NCBI RefSeq assembly: GCF_015206815.1
Contig: NZ_JADEXZ010000001.1
Location: 148,064 to 212,063, forward strand
DNA length: 64,000 nucleotides
Source: Fortiea sp. LEGE XX443
Lineage (GTDB): Bacteria > Cyanobacteriota > Cyanobacteriia > Cyanobacteriales > Nostocaceae
Direction: 5' to 3'
The notes beneath the pieces were generated by a model, which saw nothing but the letters and a program-made list of their open reading frames with translations, was not told the origin of the DNA and did not search any database. Of this stretch, positions 26,727 to 37,377 are shown in pieces. The stretch's first letter is position 1; each line of letters starts with the position of its first letter. The translations under genes and the position numbers were made by a program.

Positions 26727-27998
26727 ATGCGGATATTAATTTACTCCTACAACTACTATCCAGAACCAATTGGTATTGCCCCTTTGATGACGGAATTAGC
26801 AGAAGGACTGGCCAAGCGTGGGCATGAAGTGCGGGTAGTTACCGCTATGCCAAATTATCCTGAACGCCAAATTTATGAGGGTTATCGGGGCAAATTTTAT
26901 TTTAATGAGTATAAAAATGGTGTTCAGATCCAACGCAGTTATGTGTGGATTCGTCCACAACCGAATCTGTTAGATCGGATCATGCTAGATGCTAGTTTCG
27001 TTGTTACAAGTTTTTTCCCTGCTTTGGTTGGCTGGCGACCCGATGTCATTCTTTCAACTTCACCATCACTACCCGTATGCGTACCAGCCGCTTTGTTGGG
27101 ATGGTTACGCGCTTGCCCTGTAGTACTCAATCTTCAAGACATACTACCAGAAGCAGCTATTCACGTTGGATTACTAAAAAATAAATTTCTCATCAAGGTA
27201 TTTACAGCATTAGAAAAATTTGCTTACCATTCAGCCTCAAAAATTAGCGTTATCGCTGATGGATTTGTAGAAAATTTGCTGTCTAAGGGTGTAGATGCAG
27301 ACAAAATAGAGCAAATTCCTAACTGGGTTGATGTAAATTTCATTCGCCCCTTACCTAAAGAAAACAACCCTTTCCGGGCAGCCCATAATCTTAATGGCAA
27401 GTTTGTAGTACAGTATTCTGGAAATATTGCTCTCACTCAAGGCTTAGAAACTGTCATTCAAGCTGCTGCTGTCCTACGTGATGTTCCAGAAATGGCTTTT
27501 GTGATTGTTGGTGAAGCGAAAGGTTTAAAGCGATTGCAGCAGTACTGTTTAGAGTGCGGTGCAGATAATGTGTTGTTACTGCCTTTTCAACCCCGCGAAC
27601 ATTTGCCGCAAATGTTGGCAGCTGCTGATGTTGGTTTAGTCGTGCAGAAGAAGAATGTTGTATCCTTCAATATGCCGTCAAAAATCCAAGTTCTGTTGGC
27701 CAGTGGTCGGGCATTAGTTGCTTCTGTACCCGAAAATGGTACAGCTGCACGAGCTGTAAGACAAAGTGGTGGCGGAGTTATTGTTCCTCCAGAAGATGCC
27801 CAAGCTTTGGCAGCAGCTATTTTAGAACTTTATAAACACCCTGAAAAGGTTAAAACGCTAGGCTACAATAGCCGTCAATATGCCGTAGAGCAATACGCTT
27901 TCGAGCAAGCCTTAAATCACTACGAGACTTTGTTTGAATCAGTCACAGCCAATAGTCAGATAATTGAGAACAAAATAGTTTCAAAACAAGAAGTGTAG
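26727..27998 (+). CDS. WcaI-like glycosyltransferase (GT4)
   Basis: The 423-residue GT-B enzyme resembles colanic-acid glycosyltransferase WcaI: it starts ILIYSYNYYPEPIGIAPLMT with ELAEGLAKRGHEV, has the middle LQDILPEAA segment, and a C-terminal nucleotide-sugar site (FVVQYSGNIALTQGLE, then MPSKIQVLLASGRALVA). It would add a sugar to a lipid-linked precursor of an exopolysaccharide at the inner face of the membrane. No other sugar gene is adjacent. The STAS-sugar transferase about 9 kb away could act in the same pathway, but that is inference. Confidence 0.85.
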   Translation: MRILIYSYNYYPEPIGIAPLMTELAEGLAKRGHEVRVVTAMPNYPERQIYEGYRGKFYFNEYKNGVQIQRSYVWIRPQPNLLDRIMLDASFVVTSFFPALVGWRPDVILSTSPSLPVCVPAALLGWLRACPVVLNLQDILPEAAIHVGLLKNKFLIKVFTALEKFAYHSASKISVIADGFVENLLSKGVDADKIEQIPNWVDVNFIRPLPKENNPFRAAHNLNGKFVVQYSGNIALTQGLETVIQAAAVLRDVPEMAFVIVGEAKGLKRLQQYCLECGADNVLLLPFQPREHLPQMLAAADVGLVVQKKNVVSFNMPSKIQVLLASGRALVASVPENGTAARAVRQSGGGVIVPPEDAQALAAAILELYKHPEKVKTLGYNSRQYAVEQYAFEQALNHYETLFESVTANSQIIENKIVSKQEV

Positions 27999-28502
27999 TT
28001 TGAGAAAGTAGCTAAAGCTACAGTTAAAGACGGAAATTACTTAAATAATGCCAATGGCAAAACTACGGTCTAGAAAATATCAGTAGCTGTAATGTTCTTG
28101 AGTGAGGGCTTATATAAATCGTGGGTGCATCAGTTTTATTTACATTTCAAGAAGGCAATAGCTAAATATATTACGTAGATACAGTCAATTGGAGTAAGTG
28201 TTGACAGCTAGAGAAGAACAGTCAGATTAGTTTCTAATCATTCTTTAGGTAGAAGATCGAAGATTTTATATTATAGTTAAGAAATTATTCGTTAAAATTT
28301 TTAGTGAAAGTCTACTGCTTGATTTACCTCCGCAAATTACCCACTAGCTATTTGCTCTAGTTTTTAGTTGCAATCCGAACACTCAATTGTTAACTCACCC
28401 CATAAACAGACGTTTTTTTGTTAGTATTCAAAAAAACAGTTGTTGTTCAATTGTTGTTTGTGAATAATTGTAAAACAAAAGGGATCAAGCACCTGAGGTT
28501 TA
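27999..28502. other. Intergenic region upstream of rsfS
   Basis: Over 500 bases with no supported frame. An inverted repeat (GTTTTTTTG with CAAAAAAAC) near 28411-28438 and TTGTTGTTCAATTGTTGTTT just before rsfS are the only structure I see. Confidence 0.35.
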
Positions 28503-28964
28503 ATGTCTGATTATATCCAAGGAAATTTCCCGTTACAGTCCGTGTCTGAGAAGAATAGTCCACTCAAAAGCCTAGAAGCAGGCATGAAAGATTTGAGTGG
28601 GCAATTAGCTATAACTGTTGCTGAAGCAGCATCAGAGCGTAAAGCAGGGGATATTTTGGTACTAAGGGTAGCCGATGTATCTTATCTAGCAGATTATTTT
28701 GTGATGATGACGGGCTACTCTAAAGTACAAGTGAGGGCGATCGCACAAGCAATAGAAGGAAAAGTAGACACTGAGTGGCAACGTCGTCCCTTGCGGACTG
28801 AAGGTAAAGCTGAAGGGAGTTGGGTGTTACAAGACTACGGCGATGTGATTGTTCACATCATGATGCCTAAAGAGCGGGAGTTTTATAATTTAGAAGCGTT
28901 CTGGGTTCATGCAGAACGTATTACCATTCCAGAAGCTGATGAGGGTGGGGGTAAGCCTACATGA
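28503..28964 (+). CDS. rsfS: Ribosomal silencing factor RsfS
   Basis: The 153-residue protein has a core of the RsfS/YbeB/Iojap family: [16 protein letters not shown] start, [20 protein letters not shown], the conserved [14 protein letters not shown] and EFYNLEAFW. It binds ribosomal protein L14 and blocks subunit joining when nutrients are short. The first 28 or so residues are a non-conserved extension; a start at the internal Met near residue 28 is possible. It overlaps the next gene by four bases (ATGA). Confidence 0.93.
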   Translation: MSDYIQGNFPLQSVSEKNSPLKSLEAGMKDLSGQLAITVAEAASERKAGDILVLRVADVSYLADYFVMMTGYSKVQVRAIAQAIEGKVDTEWQRRPLRTEGKAEGSWVLQDYGDVIVHIMMPKEREFYNLEAFWVHAERITIPEADEGGGKPT

Positions 28965-29461
28965 TAAAATCTTCTGTCTCCAATTGCCCAGTTCCCACAG
29001 AGCAACAACCGCTTAATGAGTACGAAGAGTTAAAAACTTCCTGGCTGTTTCGTGATTGCACCTTAAATTGGCGAGAATATATCACAAACATAACTTGGAT
29101 TTGGGGGTTTTCCTGGCTAGTGTCAGGGCCAGTAGCAGCCGCCAGCTTTCCTCTACAAAAATATACTGTTCATTTTGTCCTGTGTGGAGCAGCAGGGGCG
29201 AGTCTGGGCGTAATCTTAGTATTAGTACGAATGTATTTAGGCTGGCGTTATGTGCGCGATCGGCTCTACAGTACGACTGTATTTTATGAAGAGTCAGGCT
29301 GGTATGATGGTCAAACTTGGATTAAGCCGCAGGAAATTTTAACTCGCGATCGCTTGATTGTGACATACGAAATTAAGCCAATTCTCCAACGGTTACAATT
29401 TACCTTTGCTGGCTTGGCGGGAATGTACCTAATTGGTACTATAGTGTGGCATTTGTCGTAA
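28961..29461 (+). CDS. CGLD27 family protein (DUF1230)
   Basis: The 166-residue membrane protein is of a family kept in cyanobacteria, green algae, plants and diatoms. Seen: [18 protein letters not shown] near the N-terminus, two membrane segments (residues 47-90), [20 protein letters not shown] and IWKP-like [15 protein letters not shown], then a final hydrophobic helix. Function is uncertain; plant members have been tied to photosynthetic fitness under iron limitation. Coupled to rsfS by a 4-base overlap. Confidence 0.85.
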   Translation: MIKSSVSNCPVPTEQQPLNEYEELKTSWLFRDCTLNWREYITNITWIWGFSWLVSGPVAAASFPLQKYTVHFVLCGAAGASLGVILVLVRMYLGWRYVRDRLYSTTVFYEESGWYDGQTWIKPQEILTRDRLIVTYEIKPILQRLQFTFAGLAGMYLIGTIVWHLS

Positions 29462-29464
29462 ACA

Positions 29465-29530
29465 GTCATTAGTCATTGGTGATTGGTCATTAATCAAAAA
29501 CATAATGACAAAGGACAAATGACTAATGAA
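29465..29530. repeat. Spacer of short tandem words with complementary arms
   Basis: GTCATTAGTCATTGG on the left pairs with GACAAATGACTAATG on the right. Similar spacers recur within the ribosomal gene block (see 42493, 44824, 48781 and 49793). Confidence 0.55.
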
Positions 29531-29560
29531 ACATAATATAAAAGAGATAAATTTTAACCC

Positions 29561-30514
29561 ATGACAATGGGAAAACGAACTCAAGCCACAGTACTGGAAG
29601 TCCGGCTACTGCGGGAAGGCATCATAGAATCGCGGCATATAGTCCAAGCTGTTGTATGCGATGATCGAGGACGGGTTTTATCTGTTGCAGGTAACGCTGA
29701 AACGGCCACGTTTGTCCGTTCAGCACTCAAACCATTCCAGGCACTAGCTGTCACTACTACAGGCACACTAGAACGCTACGATCTGAGCGATCGCGATTTA
29801 GCAATTATCGCAAGTTCTCATAAAGGAACAATAGAGCAAGTCAGACAGGTATTTAACATTCTTTGGCGTGCCGATGTTGATCCAACGGCTCTTCAATGCC
29901 CCATAGCTGAAGGTAAGCGGAGTCCTCTGGAGTATAATTGCTCTGGTAAACATGCCGGAATGTTAGCTGTTTGTCAGCAACGCCATTGGCCTTTAAATAA
30001 CTACTTAGAACGTAAGCACCCAATACAGCAGTTAATTTTGGGCAAAATCGCAGAGTTGTTGCGAATGCCATCTGAGGAATTTATCAGCGCTCACGACGAC
30101 TGTGGCGCACCAACCTATCTCATGCAACTCGGACAGATGGCATCTTTATATGCCTTACTAGCCTCTAGTAGTAATTTGGATATGGAGCGCGTCGTCCGTG
30201 CCATGACTCATCATCCAGCTTTAGTTGCAGGAGATGGGGAGTTTGATACGGAACTCATGCGTTTAGCTCCAGGAGAAGTAGTCAGTAAAGCTGGCGCTGA
30301 AGGCGTACAGTGCATAGGCAGGCTTGGTGAAGGTATGGGATTAGCAATTAAAGTCATAGATGGGGCAAAACGGGCAAAATATGCTGTAGCTATTCACTTA
30401 CTACAACACATGGGTTGGATTAGTCCCAGTGCCGCAGAAACTCTCGCAGAAAAGTTTATGACTTTCGGAAAATACAAGCGTTTAGAAGTTGTTGGAGAAT
30501 TATCGCTTTTATAG
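29561..30514 (+). CDS. Asparaginase (family II-like, PF06089 type)
   Basis: The 317-residue protein belongs to the Rhizobium-type asparaginases, not the EcAII type. Motifs: REGIIESRHIVQAVV, FVRSALKPFQALA, ASSHKG, NCSGKHAGMLA with the conserved Cys and the Ser-Gly-Lys-His segment, and HDDCGAPTYLM. It hydrolyses asparagine to aspartate and ammonia. The family works with a zinc-bound cysteine site; its residues are present here. The stop codon directly abuts the promoter of the initiator tRNA. Confidence 0.88.
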   Translation: MTMGKRTQATVLEVRLLREGIIESRHIVQAVVCDDRGRVLSVAGNAETATFVRSALKPFQALAVTTTGTLERYDLSDRDLAIIASSHKGTIEQVRQVFNILWRADVDPTALQCPIAEGKRSPLEYNCSGKHAGMLAVCQQRHWPLNNYLERKHPIQQLILGKIAELLRMPSEEFISAHDDCGAPTYLMQLGQMASLYALLASSSNLDMERVVRAMTHHPALVAGDGEFDTELMRLAPGEVVSKAGAEGVQCIGRLGEGMGLAIKVIDGAKRAKYAVAIHLLQHMGWISPSAAETLAEKFMTFGKYKRLEVVGELSLL

Positions 30515-30543
30515 TTGTCAGACTCTAGACTTTGGGTTATACT
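30515..30543 (+). promoter_or_regulatory. Promoter-like site for the initiator tRNA
   Basis: TTGTCA and TATACT are separated by exactly 17 bases and lie 18 bases before the tRNA. The -35 box starts at the base after the asparaginase stop codon. This is one of the best sigma-70-like sites in the window. Confidence 0.6.
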
Positions 30544-30560
30544 AGAAAAGTCAAGAGCGA

Positions 30561-30637
<77 letters not shown>

Positions 30638-30656
30638 AATTGAAGAAAGAATAAGC

Positions 30657-30696
30657 AAGCCCCTGTAGTTAACTAAAGCTATGGGGGTTTGTTTTT
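30657..30696 (+). terminator. Rho-independent terminator of the initiator tRNA
   Basis: CAAGCCCC and GGGGGTTTG-like arms enclose TGTAGTTAACTAAAGCTA, and the hairpin is followed by GTTTTTAT. It lies 20 bases after the tRNA. The 62-codon frame that begins inside it (30689) is not credible. The rest up to 31127 shows no gene. Confidence 0.6.
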
Positions 30697-31127
30697 ATCA
30701 AAGCTTGAGAGCATCATAGGCGAGTTTAAAACTTTTTGCGATCGCCAACATGACTATTTAGTAAACAATCAGACAAAATTAAGTACACAAATTTTTGACT
30801 GTCTCCTATCTCCACCTATAAATTTAATTGTGTCCGACTACTTATTTGAGGTAGAGGGAGATATTCATATTCCATAATTAAGAGCGTTAATTACGAATTA
30901 TGTAATCTTCCCGGTAGATGTATTCATAGGATATGGTAGCAAAATCCACCTTGTTAAGACTGAAAAAAGACAGCATAAACCTCTTTGTACACAATACCGC
31001 AATGCTTGGGGTTTAATCTTACAAGCAACAGTAAGGAAAAAAAATGTGTACCTCCGTCTGTTCAATTCAGTGAAGCAGGGTTTTGATCTATTCTGAAGAA
31101 GAAACCTTCCAAAAAGCTCGGAGAATA

Positions 31128-32591
31128 ATGGTTGTGAAGTTAGAGCGACCAATTTTAGTGGGAGGATTAGGACTCTCCTTTTCCCTTTGGGTACTACAAA
31201 GTTGGCATCATTCAATAGTACAGCTAGGTGAATTTGGTCTATTGAGTATCTTAACGGTTGGTGGTGGCTTGTGGTTATGGCAGCAAAACCGTCCGAAAGC
31301 ACCTTTAGAGCAACTAGATTGTACACCAGTGGATCGAGCAACAGCAGAAAACGCGATCGCCAAAACCGAACTAGTAATTAACCAACTGCAAAAAGAAGCA
31401 GAAAGTTATCCAACCATAGAACAGCTGAGAGAACAAATAGCTCAATTGCTGTTGGAATTAGATAGGCAAGAAATTAAATTGGTTGTTACTGGGGGAAAAT
31501 CTGTAGGTAAAAGTACTCTTATTGAAGTTTTAGAGTCTAGCAGTTGGCAAAAAAAACAGCCAAAAGTCAAATTTCAAGAAACAGCACCTTTATTTAGAGA
31601 AGCCAGTGATAAGTCAGACGGATCTGTTTTAGCAGAAGTGAAAAAATCAGATGTTGTCCTGTTTCTGATTGGTGGTGACTTGACAGATACAGAATTTCAA
31701 ACCGTACAACAGCTAAAAGCAGCAAATCAGACTACAATCCTGGTGTTTAACAAACAAGACCAGTATTTAGCAGATGAACGTGCTAGTGTATTGCTGTCAT
31801 TACAACAACGGATGCAATGCAATGTCGTAGCCACGGCTGCATCCCCTATCCCCATCAAGGTGCGGAAACATGAAGTTGATGGTTCTGTACAAGAATGGAT
31901 GGAACAACCAGCACCAGAAATTCAGCAACTGACGCAGCAATTAAATGAAGTTTTGGTGCAGCAAGGGCAAAAGCTGGTGTGGACAACTACCATGAGAAAA
32001 GCCCTGACGTTGAAAGCAGAAGCAAAAAACTGGCTGAATAAAACAAGATGCGATCGCGCTACTCCAATTATTGAACAATATCAATGGATAGCTGCGGCTA
32101 CAGCCTTTGCTAACCCAGTACCAGCGCTAGATGTATTAGCAACTGCGGCAATTAACGCCCAGATGGTAATAGATTTAGGTAATATTTATCAGCAAAAATT
32201 TTCTCTAGAACAGGCGCAAACTGTAGCCGGTACAATGGGTGGTTTAATGCTAAAACTGGGTTTAGTAGAACTTTCTACAAAAGCCGTGAGCAGCGTTCTT
32301 AAAAGTAACGCCATCACCTTTGTTGCCGGTGGTTTAGTGCAGGGAGTGAGTGCAGCTTATCTCACTAGAGTGGCAGGTTTAAGTCTAGTTGAGTATTTTG
32401 CACAGCAAGAAATAGCTCTAGATTCGGGAAGTACTTTAAATCTCGATAAGTTACGCCAAACCTTGCAAAAAGTGTTTCAGCAAAATCAGCAAATGGCTTT
32501 TCTGCAAGGTTTTGTTAAACAGGGTATAAAGTATTTATTGCCACAGACACAGCAGGTTGAAATTGTTGCTGCTGAGAAGGTATCTGGTTAA
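31128..32591 (+). CDS. Membrane-associated GTPase with C-terminal DUF697-like region
   Basis: From the ATG at 31128 the protein has about 487 residues. Two hydrophobic segments lie near the N-terminus (PILVGGLGLSFSLWVL, and FGLLSILTVGGGLWLW). An Era-like GTPase domain follows with P-loop VVTGGKSVGKSTL and G4 FNKQD. The C-terminus (residues 300-480) is alanine-rich and hydrophobic with VAGTMGGLMLKLGL, like DUF697. Similar cyanobacterial GTPases exist, but the function is unknown. A GGAG site lies just upstream. The frame extending to 31083 uses a TTG and is less likely. Confidence 0.75.
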   Translation: MVVKLERPILVGGLGLSFSLWVLQSWHHSIVQLGEFGLLSILTVGGGLWLWQQNRPKAPLEQLDCTPVDRATAENAIAKTELVINQLQKEAESYPTIEQLREQIAQLLLELDRQEIKLVVTGGKSVGKSTLIEVLESSSWQKKQPKVKFQETAPLFREASDKSDGSVLAEVKKSDVVLFLIGGDLTDTEFQTVQQLKAANQTTILVFNKQDQYLADERASVLLSLQQRMQCNVVATAASPIPIKVRKHEVDGSVQEWMEQPAPEIQQLTQQLNEVLVQQGQKLVWTTTMRKALTLKAEAKNWLNKTRCDRATPIIEQYQWIAAATAFANPVPALDVLATAAINAQMVIDLGNIYQQKFSLEQAQTVAGTMGGLMLKLGLVELSTKAVSSVLKSNAITFVAGGLVQGVSAAYLTRVAGLSLVEYFAQQEIALDSGSTLNLDKLRQTLQKVFQQNQQMAFLQGFVKQGIKYLLPQTQQVEIVAAEKVSG

Positions 32592-32608
32592 TTTTGCAAT
32601 CGATAAAT

Positions 32609-32646
32609 AAGGAGATAGTTATTATGTAACCATCTCCTTCTTATTT
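32609..32646 (+). terminator. Rho-independent terminator after the GTPase gene
   Basis: AAGGAGAT and ATCTCCTT form an 8-bp stem around AGTTATTATGTAACC, followed by CTTATTT. It lies 18 bases after the stop. Confidence 0.6.
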
Positions 32647-32921
32647 AAAAATGTAATTACTGGCTGTACTAAGAGCGCATCATGCTTTTGATGTGATCAA
32701 AGTACCTGAAGAAGGAAAATAAACTAATATTTATTTTTCTATCATCTATATAAAATTGAGGATGCTTAATTTTTTTATAAAAAAGATTATTTTAAACGAT
32801 ATTCAAATAAAGAATTTTTGACGTGTCTAAATTTTGTATTTACTTGGTAAATCTTATCACAATTACTGTTGCCATACTATTCAATTTGAGATAAGTTGCA
32901 CTTAAAAAAGTATTAATTAAT

Positions 32922-32941
32922 ATCTAGGCGATCGCCTAGAT
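32922..32941. repeat. 20-bp perfect palindrome containing HIP1
   Basis: ATCTAGGCGA is followed by its reverse complement, so the HIP1 octamer GCGATCGC is the centre of a longer palindrome. It lies 118 bases before the first kinase gene. The rest of 32647-33058 is AT-rich and without a gene. Confidence 0.5.
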
Positions 32942-33058
32942 GTTGCCAAAATATCCACCATTAGATAGTTGCGGCTGATGATATCCAGATTGAGAAAATG
33001 GGCAACCTAATTATATGTATGTAGGTTAAACTTCTCAGAATTCCAGAGTCGGCAAATT

Positions 33059-35833
33059 ATGAAATATTTTGGTATTTTGCGTTCGTCAAAGTTACCTTTG
33101 CGTCTAATTCTCATTGTCCCCTTTGTTATCCAAATCTTTGCCGCAGTGAGTCTGGTAGGATATCTATCATTTAGGAATGGGCAAAAGGCAGTCAATGACC
33201 TCGCAGATCAGTTGACTAATAAGGTGAATGAACTTGTAGAACAGCACCTTGATACATACCTAGCAACTCCTGATCAGGTTAATAAAATTAATTTAGCTGC
33301 AATTAATCTAGGAATATTAAATCTACAAGACTATCAGCTTACAGGGCGCTATTTCTGGCAACAAATGCGAGTATTTAATATTGGCTATATTAGCTTTGCT
33401 AATCCTAAAGGCGAATTTATCGGTGTTGAACGTTTAGACGATGGTCAGCTTTTAATTAATGAAGTTACTGAGAAAAGTGGCATCAATAAACTCTCTGTTT
33501 ATACTACAGATAATCAAGGAAATCGTCATCGATTGACAGCAATTAAAGATTATGATCCTCGTGTAGAAGCTTGGTATGCAGATGCAGTCAAAATGGGTAG
33601 ACCTGTCTGGAGTCAAATTTATCAATGGGAAGATAAACCAGAAATATTTTCTATATCTTCTAGCTATCCGCTTTATGATGACTCGACTAAAATTGTTGGT
33701 GTAATTAGTGTGGATTTATTGTTAACTCAAATTAGTGAATTTTTAACAAATTTAAAATTTGGTAGACATGGTAAAGTATTTCTTTTAGAAAAGTCTGGAT
33801 TAATAGTAGCTTCTTCGACGAGTGAGCCACCATACAATGTTATTTATGGTAAAGCTTATAGACTATCAGTTTTTAATAGTAAAAGTCTCTTAATTAAGAA
33901 TATAGCTGATTATTTACAACAAAATTTGGGCAGCTTTCAAAAAATTCAAGATAGCCAAAGATTTATTTTACAACTTCAAGGTGAGCGACAATTTGTTAAA
34001 GTTACACCTTGGCAAGACAAATCAGGATTAGACTGGCTAGTGATTGTGATTGTTCCAGAAACTGATTTTATGGCAGAAATTAATGCCAATAATCAGACGA
34101 CTATTTTGCTTTGTTTATGTGCGTTGATTGTAGCAACATTACTAGGAATATACACTTCCCGTTGGATTACCCAACCTATTTTACATTTGACGCAAGCTAG
34201 TAGCGCGATCGCCTCTGGTAATCTTAACCAAGCAGTAGAAATTTCCGGGGTTAAAGAACTGAGTATTCTTGCCCAATCATTTAATAAAATGGCAGGACAG
34301 TTAGGAGATTTTTTTGCAACTTTAGAAAAAAACAACCAAGAACTAGAAAAGCGTGTTGAATTAAGAACTACAGAATTAAAAACGGCAAAAGAACTAGCTG
34401 ATGCGGCTAACCAAGCAAAAAGCGAATTTCTAGCCAATATGAGTCATGAACTCCGCACACCTCTTAATGGTATTCTTGGCTATGCACAACTTCTGCAACG
34501 TGATATAAAAGCCACTCCTGAACAACAAAATGGCATTAAAGTTATTTATAATTGTGGCACTCATTTATTAATGTTAATTAATGATGTTTTAGATATTGCT
34601 AAAATTGAATCTAACAAGCTAGAGCTATATCCTAAAACATTTAATTTTCATGACTTTTTACTAGGTGTGTATGATATATGCCTAATTAAAGCAGAACAGA
34701 AAAATATTGCTTTTAGTTATCAGATAAGCAAATACATACCAAATATTATTCATGTTGATGAAAAACATTTACGCCAAGTTTTATTAAATCTTTTAATTAA
34801 TGCTATTAAATTTACAGATTATGGAGAAGTCAAGTTCATCATAGAACTAATTAATCATGATTCGATTGCAATAGCTAATCATCAATATGAACAAGCAATT
34901 ACTTATAAAATTAGATTTAAAATTGAAGATACAGGGATCGGAATATCTCCAGACCAATTACAAAAGATTTTTCTGCCTTTTGAACAAGTAGGAGATAGCT
35001 CTCGTAAAGCAGAAGGGACAGGCTTAGGTCTGGCTATAAGTTGTCAAATTGTAGAAATGATGGGGGGTAAAATTCAAGTAGAAAGTAAGTACGGTCAAGG
35101 TAGTAAATTTTGGTTTGATATAGATTTACCAAAAGTTACAGATTGTGTAACATCCAAGGCTACGTATCTTGACAAAGGAAGCGATCGCATCATTAGATAC
35201 AAAGGAAATCAAAAAACTATTTTGGTTGTAGATGATGAGTTGGATAATCGCGCTGTGATTGCAAATTTACTAAAATCACTTGGATTTCGCGTAATTGAAG
35301 CACTCAATGGCCGAGAAGGTATCAGTAAGGCACAAGAGTATAAACCAGATTTAATTATTACTGACTTAGAAATGCCCATAATGGATGGAGTGCAAATGAC
35401 ACAAAATTTACGCAGCCAAGCAGAATTTACAGAAACAGTAATTATTGCTTCGTCTGCTAGTGTATTTAAATTAAACCGCCAACAAAGTTTAGCAGCAGGC
35501 TGTAATGATTTTCTACCCAAACCTGTACAATCTGAGGAATTATTTTCTAAACTAAAGCTTTACTTAAAATTAGATTGGATTTATGCAAATAGCCATCAAT
35601 CTCATGAAGTTTTACCAGATGCTACTGAGGATATAATAATTCCTCCCGCAACAGAAATAGCTCTTTTATATCAAGCAGCTAAATCTGGTTATATTATGGG
35701 TATTCAAGAAGAAATAGACCGGATTCAAAAGCTAGATAGCAAATATGTAAAATTTACTAATACAATTTTAAAATTAATAGAAGAATTTGAAGATGAAGCT
35801 ATTGTAGAAATGCTCAAGCCGTATTTAGGTTAA
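33059..35833 (+). CDS. Hybrid histidine kinase (Cache-HAMP-HisKA-HATPase-REC)
   Basis: The 924-residue membrane sensor has a first membrane helix at about 15-37, a periplasmic Cache-type sensor domain (about 40-340), a second helix at about 348-366, then HAMP, a coiled coil, HisKA with the phospho-acceptor His463 in [14 protein letters not shown], and HATPase with DTGIGIS and [11 protein letters not shown]-terminal receiver has the acceptor Asp769 in [12 protein letters not shown] tail of about 80 residues ends the protein. It senses an unknown small molecule outside the cell. The next two genes also encode kinases with receivers and probably form a phosphorelay with it. Confidence 0.9.
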   Translation: MKYFGILRSSKLPLRLILIVPFVIQIFAAVSLVGYLSFRNGQKAVNDLADQLTNKVNELVEQHLDTYLATPDQVNKINLAAINLGILNLQDYQLTGRYFWQQMRVFNIGYISFANPKGEFIGVERLDDGQLLINEVTEKSGINKLSVYTTDNQGNRHRLTAIKDYDPRVEAWYADAVKMGRPVWSQIYQWEDKPEIFSISSSYPLYDDSTKIVGVISVDLLLTQISEFLTNLKFGRHGKVFLLEKSGLIVASSTSEPPYNVIYGKAYRLSVFNSKSLLIKNIADYLQQNLGSFQKIQDSQRFILQLQGERQFVKVTPWQDKSGLDWLVIVIVPETDFMAEINANNQTTILLCLCALIVATLLGIYTSRWITQPILHLTQASSAIASGNLNQAVEISGVKELSILAQSFNKMAGQLGDFFATLEKNNQELEKRVELRTTELKTAKELADAANQAKSEFLANMSHELRTPLNGILGYAQLLQRDIKATPEQQNGIKVIYNCGTHLLMLINDVLDIAKIESNKLELYPKTFNFHDFLLGVYDICLIKAEQKNIAFSYQISKYIPNIIHVDEKHLRQVLLNLLINAIKFTDYGEVKFIIELINHDSIAIANHQYEQAITYKIRFKIEDTGIGISPDQLQKIFLPFEQVGDSSRKAEGTGLGLAISCQIVEMMGGKIQVESKYGQGSKFWFDIDLPKVTDCVTSKATYLDKGSDRIIRYKGNQKTILVVDDELDNRAVIANLLKSLGFRVIEALNGREGISKAQEYKPDLIITDLEMPIMDGVQMTQNLRSQAEFTETVIIASSASVFKLNRQQSLAAGCNDFLPKPVQSEELFSKLKLYLKLDWIYANSHQSHEVLPDATEDIIIPPATEIALLYQAAKSGYIMGIQEEIDRIQKLDSKYVKFTNTILKLIEEFEDEAIVEMLKPYLG

Positions 35834-35868
35834 AAGTTAAATGATAATTGTTTATTAAATATTTTTCA

Positions 35869-37098
35869 ATGAATAATATTACTAGCAACTCAATTTTAGT
35901 TGTTGATGATGTGCCAATTAACATCAAAATTTTATTGGAAATATTAACTCAAGCAGGCTATAGAGTGTCTGTTGCTAAAAATGGGAAAAGCGCCTTAGAA
36001 AAAGCAGAAGAGGCAATACCTAATTTAATTTTATTAGATGTAATGATGCCTGGTATGGATGGCTTTGAAACTTGTCGTTGTTTGAAGGCAAACCCGAACA
36101 CAAAAGACATTCCAATCATATTTATGACAGCACTTTCTGAGCCAGTTAATAAAGTCAAGGGTTTACAACTGGGAGCGGTAGACTATATTACTAAACCAAT
36201 TGAGCATCAAGAGGTATTAGCCAGAATTAATGTCCATCTAGAACTGCGGAGGACTCAATTAAAGTTAGCGCAGGAAGAAAAAATGTCATCTTTAGGGCAA
36301 TTGGTTGCGGGTATTGCTCATGAAATTAACAATCCAGTTAATTTTATCTCTGGTAACTTGATTCATGCTGAAAAGTATATTGAAGATTTATTGCAATTAC
36401 TCCAATTATATGAAACTCATACAAAAGTTACGATTCCAGAAATTAAAATTTTCTCAACCAAAATAGAAGTAGATTTTCTCAAGCAAGACCTACCACAACT
36501 TTTATCTTCAATGAGAAAGGGGTCTGAGCGTATTGAACAAATTGTGCGATCGCTCCGCCTATTTTCCAGATTGGATGACATTGAATGTCAGCTAATTGAC
36601 TTGCATGAAAGTATTGATAGTACTTTGGTAATTTTAAGCAGTCGGATTAAAGCTACATCGACACGCCCGACTATTAATATTATTAAGAAATATGGTGATT
36701 TACCTTTGATAGAATGCTATGCAGGAAAAATTAATCAAGTTTTAATGAATCTTTTAGCCAATGCAATCGATGCTATTGATGAGGCGATAGAAAAGCTGGA
36801 ATCTATTACTAGTGAACAACTTCCAATAATTTGGATTAGCACAACAGTAACAAGTGATGAAAAGTCTGTGTTGATTGAGATCGCTGATAATGGTATTGGC
36901 ATCTCTCAGGATGTGCAACAAAGAATATTTGAAAAATTTTTTACTACTAAACCTTTAGGTAAAGGTACTGGTTTAGGGTTAGCGATCACTAGAGAAATCA
37001 TAGTGGAAAAACACGGAGGAACTTTGGACGTAAATGCTTCACCAGGACAGGGTGCTAAATTTGCGATCGCCATTCCCATTCGACAAGGAATTTATTAA
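35869..37098 (+). CDS. Response regulator-histidine kinase (REC-HisKA-HATPase)
   Basis: The soluble protein has about 409 residues from the ATG at 35869. An N-terminal receiver ([27 protein letters not shown] with the acceptor Asp, AVDYITKPI) is followed without a sensor domain by a kinase with the box [20 protein letters not shown] and HATPase boxes DNGIGIS and [10 protein letters not shown]. Input likely comes by phosphotransfer to the receiver from the upstream kinase. It lies 35 bases downstream. The TTG frame start at 35848 is less likely than the ATG. Confidence 0.9.
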   Translation: MNNITSNSILVVDDVPINIKILLEILTQAGYRVSVAKNGKSALEKAEEAIPNLILLDVMMPGMDGFETCRCLKANPNTKDIPIIFMTALSEPVNKVKGLQLGAVDYITKPIEHQEVLARINVHLELRRTQLKLAQEEKMSSLGQLVAGIAHEINNPVNFISGNLIHAEKYIEDLLQLLQLYETHTKVTIPEIKIFSTKIEVDFLKQDLPQLLSSMRKGSERIEQIVRSLRLFSRLDDIECQLIDLHESIDSTLVILSSRIKATSTRPTINIIKKYGDLPLIECYAGKINQVLMNLLANAIDAIDEAIEKLESITSEQLPIIWISTTVTSDEKSVLIEIADNGIGISQDVQQRIFEKFFTTKPLGKGTGLGLAITREIIVEKHGGTLDVNASPGQGAKFAIAIPIRQGIY

Positions 37099-37377
37099 TA
37101 TCTATCTAATTTAAAAATCACTTATTCTTTTAGTCTTGTTGGAAATTTTTAGCAAAGACAGAGTTTGTTAGCAAAAATTTTACACCAATAGTAACAGATG
37201 CTCCTAGTTTGGGAAAAATGAATAATAGGGGGTAGTGGACACAGACTTTCTCTCTATATTAATTTGTTCACTGTATATTTACTTAATTATTATCAAAACT
37301 CTTCCAGAGTTTTTGTAGTTTAAACCTCTGTCAATTAATCAATTACTGTTTTAATATCTAAAGCCAAAACAATAGAG

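Noticed and set aside
30689..30877. 62-codon frame after the initiator tRNA
   Set aside because: It begins at a TTG inside the terminator and has no ribosome binding site or recognisable pattern.
30898..31341. 147-codon minus-strand frame
   Set aside because: It overlaps the start of the GTPase gene, which has clear motifs, and its translation looks random.
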